A stretch of 64,000 bases of DNA from contig NZ_QFFU01000021.1 of assembly GCF_003131185.1 (NCBI RefSeq), forward strand, positions 1 to 64,000. Direction: 5' to 3'. The stretch is from Pseudomonas ovata. GTDB lineage: Bacteria; Pseudomonadota; Gammaproteobacteria; Pseudomonadales; Pseudomonadaceae. Under the pieces are notes generated by a model. It was not told where the DNA came from. It did no database searches and saw only the letters and a list, made by a program, of their open reading frames with translations. Both the position numbers and the translations under genes were made by a program. Of the stretch, positions 32,360 to 40,812 are shown in pieces. Numbering within the stretch: the stretch's first letter is position 1; each line of letters opens with the position of its first letter.

Positions 32360-33700
32360 TCACTCGGCAGCGGGTGCCGGCGCCTTGCGCTTTTTCAGCG
32401 GGGCCATGCCGTCTTCGCTGACCAGCGAATCAGGCTTTGGACGGTTGACCGTCTTGCGCTTGTTCGGCCCCTTGGCAGTGGTCTTCTTCTTGTCGCCCTT
32501 GACGTCGGTCTTTTTCTTCTTGACGCCCACGGCCTTGCCCGAGGCCTTGACCTTCTTGGGTCCGCCGTAGGTGCCTTTGACTTCCTTGATGACGCGGCGC
32601 TCGAAGGTCTGCTTGAGGTAGCGCTCGATGCTCGACATCAGGTTCCAGTCGCCGTGGCAGATCAGCGAGATGGCCAGGCCTTCGCCACCGGCACGACCGG
32701 TACGGCCGATGCGGTGCACGTAGTCGTCGCCGCTGCGTGGCATGTCGAAGTTGATCACCAGGTCCAGGCCATCAATGTCCAGGCCACGGGCTGCAACGTC
32801 GGTGGCCACCAGAATCTTGGCCCCGCCCTGCTTGAAACGCTCGATGGAGGCCTTGCGGTCCTTCTGGTCCTTGTCGCCGTGCAGCACGAAGGCCTTGAGG
32901 TCCTGCGCGATCAGGCGTCCGTACAGGCGGTCGGCCATGGCCTTGGTGTTAGTGAAAATGATCGCCTTCTGGTAGGTCTCGTTGGCGACCAGCCAGTTGA
33001 TGATCTGCTCCTTGTGCACGTTATGGTCGGCGGTGACGATCTGCTGGCGCGTACCGGTGGCCAGTTCGCTGACGCGGTTGAGCTGCAGGTGCTGCGGGTC
33101 CTTGAGCACTTTCTGCGCCATTTCACGCAGGCCGGCGCCGCCGGTGGTGGCCGAGAACAGCAGGGTCTGCTGGCGCTGGGCACATTCCTGCGACAGGCGC
33201 TCGACGTCTTCGGCAAAGCCCATGTCGAGCATGCGGTCGGCTTCGTCGAGCACCAGCACTTCGACCAGTTTCAGGTCCAGGTTGCCGGCATTGAGGTGTT
33301 CGAGCATGCGCCCCGGCGTGCCGATCAGGATGTCCGGCACCTTGCGCAGCATGGCGGCCTGGACCTTGAAGTCTTCACCGCCGGTGATCAGGCCGGCCTT
33401 GACGAAGGTGAACTGCGAGAAGCGCTCGACTTCCTTGAGGGTCTGCTGGGCCAGCTCGCGGGTCGGCAGCAGGATCAGCGCACGAATGTCGACCCGCACA
33501 CGGGCAGGCCCGATCAGGCGATTGAGGATCGGCAGCACGAACGCGGCGGTCTTGCCGCTGCCGGTCTGCGCCGTCACCCGCAGATCGTGCCCTTGCAAGG
33601 CCAGGGGAATGGCCGCTGCCTGCACAGGCGTAGGCTCGACAAACTTCAACTCGGCCACAGCTTTGAGCAGGCGTTCGTGCAGGGCTAATTCGGAAAACAC
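32360..33700 (-). CDS. DEAD-box ATP-dependent RNA helicase
   Basis: 446 residues. The start is a GTG at 33700 (VFSELALHERLL) with GAGGT 7 bases upstream; no ATG fits. Motifs in order: Q motif PTPVQAAAIP, Walker A AQTGSGKT, PTRELA, GTPGRML, DEAD, SAT, and HRIGRTGRAG. After about residue 365 comes a long Lys-rich tail (for example VGVKKKKTDVKGDKKK), typical of RNA-affinity extensions. SrmB- or RhlE-like roles in ribosome assembly or cold growth are likely; I cannot say which. Confidence 0.93.
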   Translation of the reverse strand: MFSELALHERLLKAVAELKFVEPTPVQAAAIPLALQGHDLRVTAQTGSGKTAAFVLPILNRLIGPARVRVDIRALILLPTRELAQQTLKEVERFSQFTFVKAGLITGGEDFKVQAAMLRKVPDILIGTPGRMLEHLNAGNLDLKLVEVLVLDEADRMLDMGFAEDVERLSQECAQRQQTLLFSATTGGAGLREMAQKVLKDPQHLQLNRVSELATGTRQQIVTADHNVHKEQIINWLVANETYQKAIIFTNTKAMADRLYGRLIAQDLKAFVLHGDKDQKDRKASIERFKQGGAKILVATDVAARGLDIDGLDLVINFDMPRSGDDYVHRIGRTGRAGGEGLAISLICHGDWNLMSSIERYLKQTFERRVIKEVKGTYGGPKKVKASGKAVGVKKKKTDVKGDKKKTTAKGPNKRKTVNRPKPDSLVSEDGMAPLKKRKAPAPAAE

Positions 33701-33855
33701 GGGTGCTACCTCGACGGAATACAAAAATACAGTCGCGTATCGTAACGGTTTCGCGCCTCGGAACCGAGCGTCTTTAACGCCGCAGGCGGATTTTATTGCC
33801 GGGCCCGCTGTCTGGCAGGCCATGAAACGGCCAGGATTTCAACCGTGGCCAGGGC

Positions 33856-35667
33856 TCAATCGCCCGCGGCACTGCCCTCCCGGCGCGGGTCGGCCGCGCC
33901 TGTCCAGCCATTGGCCGTGCGCAGGATCACTTGGGTACCGCTGGTCATGGTCAGCGGCCTGATCTCATGGCCACGCGCCTTCAATTGCCTGATCACGTCC
34001 GCGCCGATCAGGCCGGCCTCCACTTCGGTGCCGGCATTGCGGCTGCCGAAGTTGGGCAGGTTGACGGCGGCCTGCGGGTCAAGCTGCCAGTCCAGCAGGG
34101 CGATCAGGGTCTTGTTGACGTATTCGATGATCTGCGAGCCGCCGGGCGAGCCGACCGTGGCCAACAGTTCGCCGCTGGCCCTGTCGAACACCAGCGTCGG
34201 CGCCATCGACGACAGCGGGCGCTTGCCGGGCTGCACGCGATTGGCCACCGGCTTGCCGTCTTCACGCGGGATGAACGAGAAATCGGTCAACTGGTTGTTC
34301 AGCAAAAAGCCATTGACCATGAGGTGCGACCCGAAGCTGGCTTCCACCGAGGTGGTCATGGCAATCGCGCCGCCCTGGTCATCGACCGCCGTCAGGTGCG
34401 AGGTCGAGGTCCGCAAGGGCGAGCGGTCCGCTGCCAGCGCCACCTTCGGGCCCGGCGGCATGCCTGCCTGGGCGCGGCCCATGCTGTGCGGGCTGATCAA
34501 CGCCGCACGTGCGGCCAGGTAGCCGGGGTCCAGCAGGCCTTGTACGTTGACCGGCACGAAATCGCTGTCGGCCAGGTACAGGGTGCGGTCGGCAAACGCC
34601 AGGCGCTGCGCCTCGGCCAACAGGTGCACCGCCTCGACGGCAGGCGCTTGACCGGCCGGCGACTGGCTGGCAGTCGGCGCCATGGCGGCCAGATCAAGCT
34701 GTGGCGACTGGCGCTGCAAGGCCTCCAGCACCCCCAGCGTCTGCAACACCGCCACGCCCCCCGAAGACGGCGGCGGCATGCCGCAGACCTTCCAGCGCTT
34801 GTAGTCGGCGCACACCGGGGTGCGCTCTTTGGCCTTATAGGACGCAAGGTCGGCAAGGCTCAGCGAGCCCGGATTGCGATGATGGTTGACCTTGTCGACG
34901 ATGGCCTGGGCGAGTGCGCCACGATAGAACGCCTGCGGACCGTCGCTGGCGATGGCCTCGAAGGTTGCGGCCAGGGCCGGGTTCTGCAACAGGCTGCCCA
35001 CCGGTTTGGCCATCCCGTCGGCGTCGAGAAAGTAGCGCGCCATCTCCGGCGAGTCCTTGATGAAGTCGCTGGCGGCCACTTGCGCCTGCAAGCGCGGCGA
35101 CAGCGCAAACCCTTCCCGGCTCAGGCGGATGGCCGGCTCGAACAGATCGCGCCAAGGCAGCTTACCGTGTTGCTCATGCGCCAGTTTCAAGGCCCGCAAC
35201 ACACCGGGCACCCCCACCGAGCGCCCGCCGATGCGCGCCGGGTTGAACGCCATGGGCGTGCCATCGGCCTTCAGGAACAGGTTTTCATCCGCGCCGGCGG
35301 GGGCGGTTTCCCGGCCGTCGAAGGCTTGCACCCGCTGGCCGTCCCAGTACATCAGGAACGCACCGCCGCCAATGCCGCTCGATTGCGGCTCGACCAGAGT
35401 CAGCACCGCCTGCATGGCCACCGCCGCATCAATGGCGCTGCCGCCAGCGCGCAACATCTGCTGGCCGGCGGCAGTGGCCAGCGGGTTGGCAGCGGCGGCC
35501 ATGTGTTTCGAGGCCTGCACGGCCGTCATGCCCGGCCGGTAGCCGGTGGCGATTTCAGGCGGCAAGGGCAAGGCGTCGGGGCTGTGGTCATCCGCCAGGG
35601 CGCAGGGCAAGGTCACTATCGCCATCAGCGGTGCGAAAACACGGGCAAGCCGAACAGTGAACAACAT
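33856..35667 (-). CDS. ggt: Gamma-glutamyltransferase
   Basis: 603 residues from ATG 35667 (AGGAA 7 bases upstream), with a signal peptide ending CALADD. Family landmarks: GYRPGMTAVQASKHMAAAAN, GGSAIDAAVAMQAVLTLVEP, SGIGGGAFLMYWDG, and the autocleavage site TSHLTAVD, where Thr422 should become the N-terminal nucleophile of the small subunit; near the end MAPTLVFD and GSPGGSQII. It is periplasmic and splits glutathione and other gamma-glutamyl compounds. The gene stands alone, divergent from the channel gene. Confidence 0.93.
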   Translation of the reverse strand: MLFTVRLARVFAPLMAIVTLPCALADDHSPDALPLPPEIATGYRPGMTAVQASKHMAAAANPLATAAGQQMLRAGGSAIDAAVAMQAVLTLVEPQSSGIGGGAFLMYWDGQRVQAFDGRETAPAGADENLFLKADGTPMAFNPARIGGRSVGVPGVLRALKLAHEQHGKLPWRDLFEPAIRLSREGFALSPRLQAQVAASDFIKDSPEMARYFLDADGMAKPVGSLLQNPALAATFEAIASDGPQAFYRGALAQAIVDKVNHHRNPGSLSLADLASYKAKERTPVCADYKRWKVCGMPPPSSGGVAVLQTLGVLEALQRQSPQLDLAAMAPTASQSPAGQAPAVEAVHLLAEAQRLAFADRTLYLADSDFVPVNVQGLLDPGYLAARAALISPHSMGRAQAGMPPGPKVALAADRSPLRTSTSHLTAVDDQGGAIAMTTSVEASFGSHLMVNGFLLNNQLTDFSFIPREDGKPVANRVQPGKRPLSSMAPTLVFDRASGELLATVGSPGGSQIIEYVNKTLIALLDWQLDPQAAVNLPNFGSRNAGTEVEAGLIGADVIRQLKARGHEIRPLTMTSGTQVILRTANGWTGAADPRREGSAAGD

Positions 35668-35888
35668 ACAGTTCCTAATGCAGTGACAGCGGCTGCCTGG
35701 GCGGCAGCGCCGACGTGGATCATCCAGACGGGCGCAAGCCCACCCTACCCAGTCCATTGCAAAAGACCAAGCCGGCGCCTTGCCGCATCCATGACAGTTA
35801 CATGACGCCGTGGGCCCGCGCCTGTCATCGCAGCACCAGGAATGTTCTAATCCTCACCCTCTTTCCTGATCGGAGCCCTGTGGCCGCA

Positions 35889-37229
35889 ATGGAGATTCAA
35901 ACCCTGACGCTGCGCCTGCAATCCTTGTGGGACATGCTCGACAAGCACCCCTTGATCCACACCGGCCTGTCGCTGGCCCTGCTGTTGATCACCGCCTTGC
36001 TGGTAGGGCGCCTGGCGCGGTTCATGCTGATCTACAGCATGAAGGCACTGGGCCGCAAACCGGCACTGCAATGGATTGCCGACCTGCGCCACAACAAGGT
36101 CTTCCATCGCCTGGCGCAGATGATGCCGTCGCTGGTGATCCAGTTCGGCCTGGTGCTGGTGCCGGGGTTGAGCGCTGCCGGCAGGAACGTGATCGGCAAT
36201 ATCGCCCTGGCGTTCACCATCCTGTTCATGACCCTTGCCATCGGCGCGTCGCTCAATGCCCTGCTGGACATCTACGCCCGCACCGTGCATGCCCGCACCC
36301 GCTCGATCAAGGGCTATGTGCAACTGGCCAAGATGATTCTGTATATCTTCGCCACGATTATCATCATCGCCACCCTGATCGACCGCTCGCCGCTGCTGTT
36401 GCTGTCGGGTCTGGGTGCCATGTCGGCGGTGATCCTGCTGGTCTACAAGGACACCCTGCTGTCGTTCGTGGCCAGCGTGCAACTGACCAGCAACGACATG
36501 CTGCGCGTCGGCGACTGGATCGAGGTGCCGCAGGTGGGGGCCGACGGCGATGTGGTCGACATTACCCTGCACACCGTCAAGGTGCAGAACTTCGACAAGA
36601 CCATCGTCTCGATCCCGACCTGGCGCCTGATGTCCGAGTCGTTTCGCAACTACCGCGGCATGCAGCAATCGGGCGGACGGCGCATCAAGCGCAGCCTGTT
36701 CATCGACACCAGCGGCATTCGCTTTCTCGATGATGAAGAGGAAGAGAAATTCTCCGGCGTGCGCCTGCTCACCGACTACATGGCACGCAAGCAGGCCGAG
36801 CTCAAGGCCTGGAACCACGCCCAGGGCAATGTCTCGACCCTGTCGGCCAACCGCCGGCGCATGACCAACATCGGCACCTTCCGCGCCTATGCCCTGGCCT
36901 ACCTGAAAAACCACCCCGAAGTGCACCAGGACATGACCTGCATGGTCCGCCAGATGGCTGCCACCGAACACGGCGTGCCGCTGGAAATCTACTGCTTCAG
37001 CCGCACCATCGTGTGGGCCGACTATGAGCGGATCCAGGGCGATATCTTCGACTACCTGCTGGCGGTGCTGCCGGAGTTCGGCCTGAGCCTGTATCAACAA
37101 CCCAGCGGCGCCGACATGCGCCAGGGCCTGGCCGGGCGCGAACCGGCGGCGGGTGCGCTGGCGTTGCCGGGACCGGCGGTGGAGGCGGAACCGGCAGCCG
37201 AGGCGCCGCACCTGGTGCGCAATGCGTGA
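35889..37229 (+). CDS. Mechanosensitive channel, YbdG/MscS-like
   Basis: 446 residues from ATG 35889; an in-frame GTG at 35880 is closer to GGAG and is also possible. About five membrane segments occupy residues 20-190. The pore-lining segment and beta domain read LSGLGAMSAVILLVYKDTLL and SNDMLRVGDWIEVPQVGADG. A YbdG-type insertion and a C-terminal domain (ANRRRMTNIGTFRAYALAYL) follow. The last 40 residues are Ala/Pro/Glu-rich. It should release solutes on hypo-osmotic shock with small conductance. Confidence 0.9.
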   Translation: MEIQTLTLRLQSLWDMLDKHPLIHTGLSLALLLITALLVGRLARFMLIYSMKALGRKPALQWIADLRHNKVFHRLAQMMPSLVIQFGLVLVPGLSAAGRNVIGNIALAFTILFMTLAIGASLNALLDIYARTVHARTRSIKGYVQLAKMILYIFATIIIIATLIDRSPLLLLSGLGAMSAVILLVYKDTLLSFVASVQLTSNDMLRVGDWIEVPQVGADGDVVDITLHTVKVQNFDKTIVSIPTWRLMSESFRNYRGMQQSGGRRIKRSLFIDTSGIRFLDDEEEEKFSGVRLLTDYMARKQAELKAWNHAQGNVSTLSANRRRMTNIGTFRAYALAYLKNHPEVHQDMTCMVRQMAATEHGVPLEIYCFSRTIVWADYERIQGDIFDYLLAVLPEFGLSLYQQPSGADMRQGLAGREPAAGALALPGPAVEAEPAAEAPHLVRNA

Positions 37230-37332
37230 ATCCGCAAAAAGCGGATTGCCCAGGCGCGCCTGGGCCAGGCACCACAGATCCTGAAGCGGCACGTCTGGAT
37301 TTCGGTCTCAAGCGTCATCCGGGCAGTGTGCC

Positions 37333-37854
37333 TCAGTAAGAACTGCTCCAGTGTCTCAAGGGCGGCGTGGTCGTTGCGCACGGCAGGTCGCTGACATACA
37401 TGCCTTTGGACGGGTTCCACCCACGTTTCATGATCACCACCGGCTCCCTGGAAAATTCCTCCGACTTCACATGGCGGATGAAATACTCACGGTGCCCTGC
37501 CGGGTCAGGGCACGACTTGGCCACCACCAGGGTCAGGTTGCTGCTGTAACCGACCTTGAAGGTCTGTTCGCCATCGTCGCCGACTTCGCCTTTGAAAATA
37601 TTGATGCGCTTGTACTTCGCACAGTTTCCGCCCATCAGGCTGATGCAGAAAAACCGCTCGCCCACGTTAAGGTTCTGGGTCACCTGGGCCACGGTGCCGG
37701 GGATCGGCCGGCCGTCGTCGTCCACGACGCGCAGGGTGATATCGAGGGGCTCAATGGCTTGCCGGCGGGCCTCCCTCATTTCGCCGATGCACCCTGACAG
37801 GGACAACCCTAATGTTGCACAGGCAACGGTGTACACCATGGCTTTGAGTTTGAT
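37333..37854 (-). CDS. Cys-rich lipoprotein A, probable ATC start
   Basis: About 173 residues if started at the ATC at 37854, which has AGGAG 7 bases upstream and gives a perfect lipoprotein signal (fMet)-KLKAMVYTVACATLGLSLSGC in two parts: basic start, hydrophobic core, lipobox LSGC. The nearest ATG (37839) lacks a ribosome binding site and the basic start. The mature part has an Ig-like pattern (LRVVDDDGRPIPGTVAQVTQ), with five Cys after the lipobox. It is paralogous to the gene at 38010-38540. Function unknown. Confidence 0.75.
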   Translation of the reverse strand: MKLKAMVYTVACATLGLSLSGCIGEMREARRQAIEPLDITLRVVDDDGRPIPGTVAQVTQNLNVGERFFCISLMGGNCAKYKRINIFKGEVGDDGEQTFKVGYSSNLTLVVAKSCPDPAGHREYFIRHVKSEEFSREPVVIMKRGWNPSKGMYVSDLPCATTTPPLRHWSSSY

Positions 37855-38009
37855 GGCCTGACTCCTGATGGTCTGAAAGTACTGTCCTTGAGGGTGTGAT
37901 GGAGTGCGCACGCGGGGGGTTGGTTCCGGCGCCTGTCACCTTTTGCTCAGGCAAAGCGTTTGCGAAACCCGGTCGGGCTTGCTGGCAAGCCCACTCGGAC
38001 GCCTGGCCA

Positions 38010-38540
38010 TCAGAAAAAGTCGTCCCACTCCTGCAGCGGCGTTTCCTGGAAATGACACGGCATGCTGGTCACGGACGTTTCTTTGTCCGGGTCCTGGCCA
38101 TAGCCCAGGATCAGGACCTGTCCTCTGGAAAAATCCTCTCGCGAAACCACGCGATGAAAATACTGCCGGTTCGATTTGGGGCTGTTGTCGCGACAGGCAG
38201 TGGCCACTCGGATGATCAAGGGACTGGCGTATTCGACGGTCACGCTCTGTTCGCCGTTGTCGCCGACCTTGCCCTTGAAGATATGAATGTTCTTGTATTT
38301 GGTGCAGCCTCTTGCACCCGGCAGGCTCAGGCAGAACAGCTCGGTGCCCACGTCCAGTTGCTGGATCACCTTGGCCACGGTGCCGGGAATGGGCCGGCCC
38401 TGCTGGTCTACCACCCGGAAGGTGACCTGCACCGGATCGATGGCCTGCTGATGGGCCAGCCGGATTTCATTGATGCAGCCGGACAGGAACAGCCCCGCGA
38501 TCGAGCAGACGGCAACGCACAGCACAGTCTTGAATTTGAT
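38010..38540 (-). CDS. Cys-rich lipoprotein B, probable ATC start
   Basis: About 176 residues from an ATC at 38540 preceded by AAGGAG and a 7-base spacer, the same context as in its neighbour; a GTG at 38525 has no ribosome binding site. Lipobox LSGC. Shared blocks with lipoprotein A are RPIPGTVA, KYK, IFKG, VGD-GEQ and SREDFSR/SEEFSR. The Cys positions are mostly kept. Homology extends into the 5' untranslated region (ACTCCATCAC and downstream), so the pair arose by tandem duplication of the whole gene with its leader. Function unknown. Confidence 0.75.
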   Translation of the reverse strand: MKFKTVLCVAVCSIAGLFLSGCINEIRLAHQQAIDPVQVTFRVVDQQGRPIPGTVAKVIQQLDVGTELFCLSLPGARGCTKYKNIHIFKGKVGDNGEQSVTVEYASPLIIRVATACRDNSPKSNRQYFHRVVSREDFSRGQVLILGYGQDPDKETSVTSMPCHFQETPLQEWDDFF

Positions 38541-38765
38541 GGTCCTGCTCCTTGCTGGATGAAAGGTGATATCCCACAGCGGGTGATGGAGTCTGCGTGC
38601 GCGGATGGGTTCCAGTGCTCAGGCGGGTTCCGTACGGCATTGACGCATACCCGTGCGAGCAATGCGCGAGAACGGCCCAGGCATTTCACGACCATTCGTC
38701 GTGCGCATGGCACCCCACGGACACAGGGTGGCCGAATCCTAGGTGATAACAAAAGGAGGTTCACC

Positions 38766-39188
38766 ATGAAAATGATTCGTCCTCAACAACTGGCCCTGGT
38801 GTTATGCCTGGGCGTTTTTACCCCGATGAGCTTTGCTGCCACTGACATGAACGGCACTGGCACCGGTACGGGCACCGGGTCTTCAGGCAGCATGGACAGC
38901 CCGAGCACTGGCTCGCAAGGCACACTCAACCCCGGCTCGACCACCGATAATGGCGGCAACACCGACGGCACCAGCAGTGGCAGCAACAGCACCGGGACCG
39001 GCGCGGGCAACGCGACCGATGCCGGCAAGGCAGGTCCCGGTGGCGCGACCGGCGCCGGTGGCGCACCTAATGGCGGGGCCGGCGGGGCCAGCGGCGGTGC
39101 TGCGGGCGGTGGTGGCTCCGGCGGCGGCGCAGGTTCGGGTGGCGGCGCAGGTGGTGCCGGCGGCGGTGGTTCGGCCGGCGGGGGCTGA
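38766..39188 (+). CDS. Glycine-rich exported protein
   Basis: 140 residues with a textbook ribosome binding site (AAAGGAGG, 6 bases before the ATG). A signal peptide (to about residue 24, ending MSFAA) is followed by a low-complexity region: first GT and GS dipeptides (NGTGTGTGTGSSG), then GG and GA runs to the end. No Cys. Such sequences are disordered and hydrophilic; a secreted or surface polymer-like role is possible. Divergent from the lipoprotein pair. Confidence 0.75.
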   Translation: MKMIRPQQLALVLCLGVFTPMSFAATDMNGTGTGTGTGSSGSMDSPSTGSQGTLNPGSTTDNGGNTDGTSSGSNSTGTGAGNATDAGKAGPGGATGAGGAPNGGAGGASGGAAGGGGSGGGAGSGGGAGGAGGGGSAGGG

Positions 39189-39217
39189 TTACAGGCGCAA
39201 CATCCCACGTCGCACGC

Positions 39218-39254
39218 AAGGTGATGCCAACCGGCCTTGGGCCAGCATCACCTT
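39218..39254 (+). terminator. Hairpin after the glycine-rich gene
   Basis: AAGGTGATGC (39218-39227) pairs with GCATCACCTT (39245-39254), with further CCAA/TTGG-type pairing inside. It lies 30 bases after the stop. No T run follows, so it may be a weak or Rho-assisted terminator. Confidence 0.5.
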
Positions 39255-39308
39255 GACCTCACTGTCCAGAGCATTTCGCACACGCGCCTCGATGAAATAT
39301 CCCGCTGT

Positions 39309-39617
39309 TCACTTCTGCCGCAGAATTGCCTCCAGCAACCCCGGAAACCGCTCGCTCAACTCAGCCTTGCGCAATGAATTCATGTGCGTGGTGCCGATAT
39401 TGCGCGTGTGCACCAGGCCGGCATCACGCAATACCCGGAAATGATGCGACATGCTGGATTTGGGCCGGCCGCCGTCCAGTTCGCCACAGCTGGCTTCGTC
39501 GACACGGGCGAGGTGGCGAACGATGTCCATGCGCACTGGATCGCTCAGGGCGTAGAGCAGGCGTTCGAGGACAAAGTCCTGAATGGCGGGGTGTTTGAAG
39601 GTTCTCATGGGCGACAT
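39309..39617 (-). CDS. ArsR-family regulator beside xenA
   Basis: 102 residues from ATG 39617 (or 39608, four codons later is also possible). It is a plain ArsR winged helix: LLYALSDPVRMDIVRHLARV, then SSMSHHFRVLRDAGLVHTRN. No metal-binding Cys pair of the ArsR/SmtB sensors is seen; the single Cys (ASCGEL) lies before the recognition helix. It is divergent from the ene-reductase gene, 79 bases away, and should repress it and itself, sensing an electrophile or redox change rather than a metal. That role is inferred from position. Confidence 0.88.
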   Translation of the reverse strand: MSPMRTFKHPAIQDFVLERLLYALSDPVRMDIVRHLARVDEASCGELDGGRPKSSMSHHFRVLRDAGLVHTRNIGTTHMNSLRKAELSERFPGLLEAILRQK

Positions 39618-39647
39618 GATAACGAGGGGGTTCAATCTTCGCCATAT

Positions 39648-39663
39648 TTCGAATACTATCGAA
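39648..39663. promoter_or_regulatory. Candidate operator of the ArsR regulator
   Basis: A perfect dyad TTCGA-ATACTA-TCGAA lies midway between the divergent starts, 31 bases from the regulator ATG and 34 from the xenA ATG. The size and AT-rich centre suit an ArsR-type dimer. Confidence 0.5.
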
Positions 39664-39696
39664 CAACAGAACCAACCCGCCTCCCGGAGTTTTTGC

Positions 39697-40788
39697 ATGT
39701 CTGCATTATTCGAACCCTTCAAGCTCAAAGACGTGACCTTGCGCAATCGCATTGCCATTCCGCCGATGTGCCAGTACAGCGCCGAAGAAGGCGTGGTCAA
39801 TGATTGGCACCATGTGCACCTGGCCAGCATGGCCCGCGGTGGCGCAGGCCTGGTGGTCGTGGAAGCGACAGCCGTGGCGCCTGAAGGTCGCATCACTCCC
39901 GGTTGCGCCGGCATCTGGACCGACGCGCAAGCCCAGGCGTTCATCCCGGCGGTCAAGGCCATCAAGGCGGCCGGCTCGGTGCCGGGCATCCAGATTGCCC
40001 ACGCCGGCCGCAAGGCCAGCGCCAATCGCCCTTGGGAAGGCGATGATCATATTGCCGACAGCGACCCACGCGGCTGGCAGACCATTGCCCCTTCGGCCAT
40101 CGCTTTCGGCCACCACCTGCCGAAGGTGCCGCGCGCCATGACCCTGGACGACATCGCCCAGGTCAAGCAGGACTTCGTCGATGCCGCCCGTCGCGCCCGC
40201 GATGTGGGTTTTGAATGGATCGAGCTGCACTTCGCCCACGGTTACCTGGGACAAAGCTTTTTCTCTGAGCACAGCAACCAGCGCACCGACGCCTACGGCG
40301 GCAGCTTCGACAACCGCAGTCGTTTCCTGCTGGAAACCCTGGCCGCCGTGCGTGAAGTCTGGCCGGAAAACCTGCCGCTGACCGCCCGTTTCGGCGTCAT
40401 CGAATACGATGGCCGTGACGAGCAGACCCTTGCCGAGTCCATTGAACTGGCGCGGCGCTTCAAGGCCGGCGGCCTGGACCTGCTCAGTGTCAGCGTCGGT
40501 TTCACCATCGCTGAAACCAACATTCCGTGGGGCCCTGCGTTCATGGGCCCGGTGGCCGAGCAGGTGCGTCGTGAAGCCGGTATTCCAGTGACCTCGGCCT
40601 GGGGCTTCGGTACGCCGCAACTGGCCAATGAAGCCGTGCAGGCCGGCCAGCTCGACCTGGTGTCGGTAGGCCGGGCGCACCTGGCCGACCCGCACTGGAC
40701 CTACTTTGCGGCCAAGGAGCTGGGCGTCGACAAAGCCTCCTGGACCCTGCCGGCGCCTTACGCGCACTGGCTGGAACGCTATCGCTGA
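39697..40788 (+). CDS. xenA: Xenobiotic reductase A (old yellow enzyme)
   Basis: 363 residues, the length of P. putida XenA, with CGGAG 7 bases before the ATG. Landmarks: FKLKDVTLRNRIAIPPMCQY with the redox-tuning Cys25, GIQIAHAGRKAS, ELHFAHGYLGQSFFSEHSNQ (substrate-binding His pair region), and DLVSVGRAHLADP for FMN phosphate. It is an FMN enzyme that reduces alpha,beta-unsaturated carbonyls, nitro compounds and nitrate esters with NADPH. Divergent from an ArsR-type gene that probably controls it. Confidence 0.95.
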   Translation: MSALFEPFKLKDVTLRNRIAIPPMCQYSAEEGVVNDWHHVHLASMARGGAGLVVVEATAVAPEGRITPGCAGIWTDAQAQAFIPAVKAIKAAGSVPGIQIAHAGRKASANRPWEGDDHIADSDPRGWQTIAPSAIAFGHHLPKVPRAMTLDDIAQVKQDFVDAARRARDVGFEWIELHFAHGYLGQSFFSEHSNQRTDAYGGSFDNRSRFLLETLAAVREVWPENLPLTARFGVIEYDGRDEQTLAESIELARRFKAGGLDLLSVSVGFTIAETNIPWGPAFMGPVAEQVRREAGIPVTSAWGFGTPQLANEAVQAGQLDLVSVGRAHLADPHWTYFAAKELGVDKASWTLPAPYAHWLERYR

Positions 40789-40812
40789 GTGCGTCTGCCC
40801 TCGCCTGCCTGA

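Noticed and set aside
33931..35805. 624-codon plus-strand frame opposite ggt
   Set aside because: Same reason: the minus strand carries all transferase motifs, the plus-strand translation none.
37896..38765. N-terminal extension of the glycine-rich protein by 290 codons
   Set aside because: The extension overlaps the antisense of a lipoprotein gene. The ideal ribosome binding site and signal peptide begin at 38766.
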